Source: Corynebacterium sp.
Lineage (GTDB): Bacteria; Actinomycetota; Actinomycetes; Mycobacteriales; Mycobacteriaceae
Length of the DNA: 64,000 bases
NCBI GenBank assembly: GCA_030531005.1
Contig: JAUMTW010000008.1
Location: 1 to 64,000, forward strand
Reading direction: 5' to 3'
The translations under genes were made by a program, and so were the position numbers. Below the pieces are notes generated by a model, which did no database searches, was not told where the DNA came from, and saw only the letters and a list, made by a program, of their open reading frames with translations. Below, one piece after another: positions 62,809 through 64,000 of the stretch; within the stretch, counting starts at the first letter, position 1, and every line of letters begins with the position of its first letter.

Positions 62809-64000
62809 TTACTTATCCTGTAGTTCCCATTGTGCACCTTGGGCAGTGTCCACTACCTGGATGCCGGCAGCTGCCAGGCTATCGCGCACGGCATCAGCCT
62901 GCGCCCAGTCCTTCGCGGCTCGGGCTGCATCGCGCAGTTCAAGCTGACTGCGCACCAGAGCGTCGAGCGCCGCATAGGTGTCGTCGGAAGCTGCGTTATC
63001 CCAATGCGGGGCCAAAGGATCAAATCCTAACACAGCTGCCATGGAGCGTACCTGCCCAGCCAATTCTTGGGCAGCTGCGGCATCCCCCTGTTGCAGGCGA
63101 GTGTTACCGGAGCGCACCACGTTGTGGAGTACTGCCAGGGCCTTTGGCACGCTAATGTCATCGTCTAACGCAGCAGCGAACTCTGCGGGCAAATCCCCTA
63201 GTTCTACGGCATCGAAAGCCTTGTTTTGGATGAAAGCTTCGATGCGGCGATAGCCTGCGGCGGCTTCTAGGAGTGCTTCCTGTGAGTATTCCAGCACGGA
63301 GCGGTAGTGCGCGGAGCCTAAGTAGTATCGTAGCTCTACGGGGCGCACCAGTTCTAGCATTTTGGGGACACTGAGCACATTTCCCAATGATTTACTCATC
63401 TTCTCCCCTGCCATGGTGACCCAGTGATTGTGCATCCAATAGCGAGCGAATCCATCGCCGGCCGCATGCGACTGGGCGATCTCATTTTCGTGGTGTGGGA
63501 ATTGCAAATCGAGGCCACCGCCGTGAATGTCGAAGGTTTCCCCTAGATACCAGGTGGCCATGGCAGAGCACTCCAGATGCCACCCGGGGCGGCCATCTCC
63601 CCATGGGGTGGGCCAGCTAGGTTCACCAGGTTTGGCAGCTTTCCACAAGGCGAAGTCTTGCGGATTGCGCTTGCCCTTATTATCGGTCTCGCCCTGCTCC
63701 ATCTCGTCCAGGCGGTTGCCGGAGAGATGGCCGTAGTCGGAACCAGGGGCGGCATTCCAGGCCGCCACGTCGAAATAGACTGAGCCATCGGTGGCATAGG
63801 CGTATCCGGCATCGATGAGGCGGTGCATATAGTCGACCATTTGGGTCACATGTCCGGTGGCACGCGGCTCTACGGATGGAGGCAGCACGCCGAGGGTATT
63901 GTAGGCCCTGGTGAACTCGCGCTCATAGGTGGAAACCCATTCCCACCAGGGGCGGCCGTGCTCGGCGGCTTTGTTTAGGATTTTGTCATCGATATCGGTG
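62809..64000 (-). CDS. cysS: Cysteinyl-tRNA synthetase (partial, 5' end beyond window)
   Basis: Class I aminoacyl-tRNA synthetase. The frame is open to position 64000, reading [15 protein letters not shown] at the edge, so the HIGH-motif N-terminus is outside the window. Visible are [33 protein letters not shown] (KMSKS) and the C-terminal [30 protein letters not shown] helix. It is next to rlmB (9-nt gap). Family length is about 460; 397 codons are visible. Confidence 0.97.
   Translation of the reverse strand, partial: TDIDDKILNKAAEHGRPWWEWVSTYEREFTRAYNTLGVLPPSVEPRATGHVTQMVDYMHRLIDAGYAYATDGSVYFDVAAWNAAPGSDYGHLSGNRLDEMEQGETDNKGKRNPQDFALWKAAKPGEPSWPTPWGDGRPGWHLECSAMATWYLGETFDIHGGGLDLQFPHHENEIAQSHAAGDGFARYWMHNHWVTMAGEKMSKSLGNVLSVPKMLELVRPVELRYYLGSAHYRSVLEYSQEALLEAAAGYRRIEAFIQNKAFDAVELGDLPAEFAAALDDDISVPKALAVLHNVVRSGNTRLQQGDAAAAQELAGQVRSMAAVLGFDPLAPHWDNAASDDTYAALDALVRSQLELRDAARAAKDWAQADAVRDSLAAAGIQVVDTAQGAQWELQDK

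Overview
The window comes from a Corynebacterium (mycolic-acid actinobacterium) chromosome. RamA and pyruvate:quinone oxidoreductase read as full-length corynebacterial orthologues. A mycothiol acetyltransferase, an LmeA-like protein, ThrE and a DUF3073 protein fit only that group. The gene order murA-pduO-ramA-cysK-cysE, later phoU-mshD, the split purine cluster, phoRS-permease-pqo, and thrE-otsA-otsB-lacI matches, as I recall it, the C. glutamicum cg2829-cg2910 stretch. No phage, insertion sequence, CRISPR array or plasmid gene is visible. Gene density is high and function is mostly housekeeping.

Layout. 1-6.2 kb: murA, cobalamin adenosyltransferase, ramA, then cysteine synthesis (cysK with two tandem McbR-type operators, cysE). 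6-8 kb: tRNA-Phe/Asp, a GT87 glycosyltransferase, then tRNA-Asp/Glu. 8.4-16.9 kb: a glycerolipid block (AGPS-like flavoprotein, diacylglycerol kinase, YhgE/Pip membrane protein, TetR regulator, glpD, a small basic protein, a secreted esterase). 16.9-25 kb: PepSY membrane protein, tRNA-Lys, acetate CoA-transferase, dus, phoU, mshD, an LmeA-like protein and a second diacylglycerol kinase. 25-28 kb: nitrobindin-like protein, pabC, ygfZ, DUF3073 protein. 28-45.5 kb: purine genes purM, purF, purL, purQ, purS, purC, purB and purD, all on the minus strand, interleaved with pabAB, a thioesterase, a sterol-carrier-like protein, ptrB and an HNH gene. 45.5-52.5 kb: HIT protein, hydrolase, PhoS/PhoR-like two-component system, a nucleobase permease with an extra C-terminal domain, and pqo. 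52.6-60 kb: two ThrE-type exporters around mgtE and tRNA-Thr, then the lysine-tail protein-otsA-lipoprotein-otsB operon for trehalose. 60-64 kb: LacI regulator, esterase, rlmB and the 5'-truncated cysS.

The least explained part is the roughly 950-base gap between purS and ptrB. Its plus strand folds into several clean helices, including a GNRA-capped hairpin and a three-way junction, and ends in a strong terminator. I propose an undescribed structured RNA of about 350 nt. Other points of interest are a permease fused to an apparently catalytically dead OHCU-decarboxylase domain, absence of the pst transporter genes beside phoU, absence of sucCD from its expected neighbourhood while a CoA-transferase is kept, two ThrE paralogues side by side, and six convergent gene pairs whose stop codons interlock in the same 4 bases.
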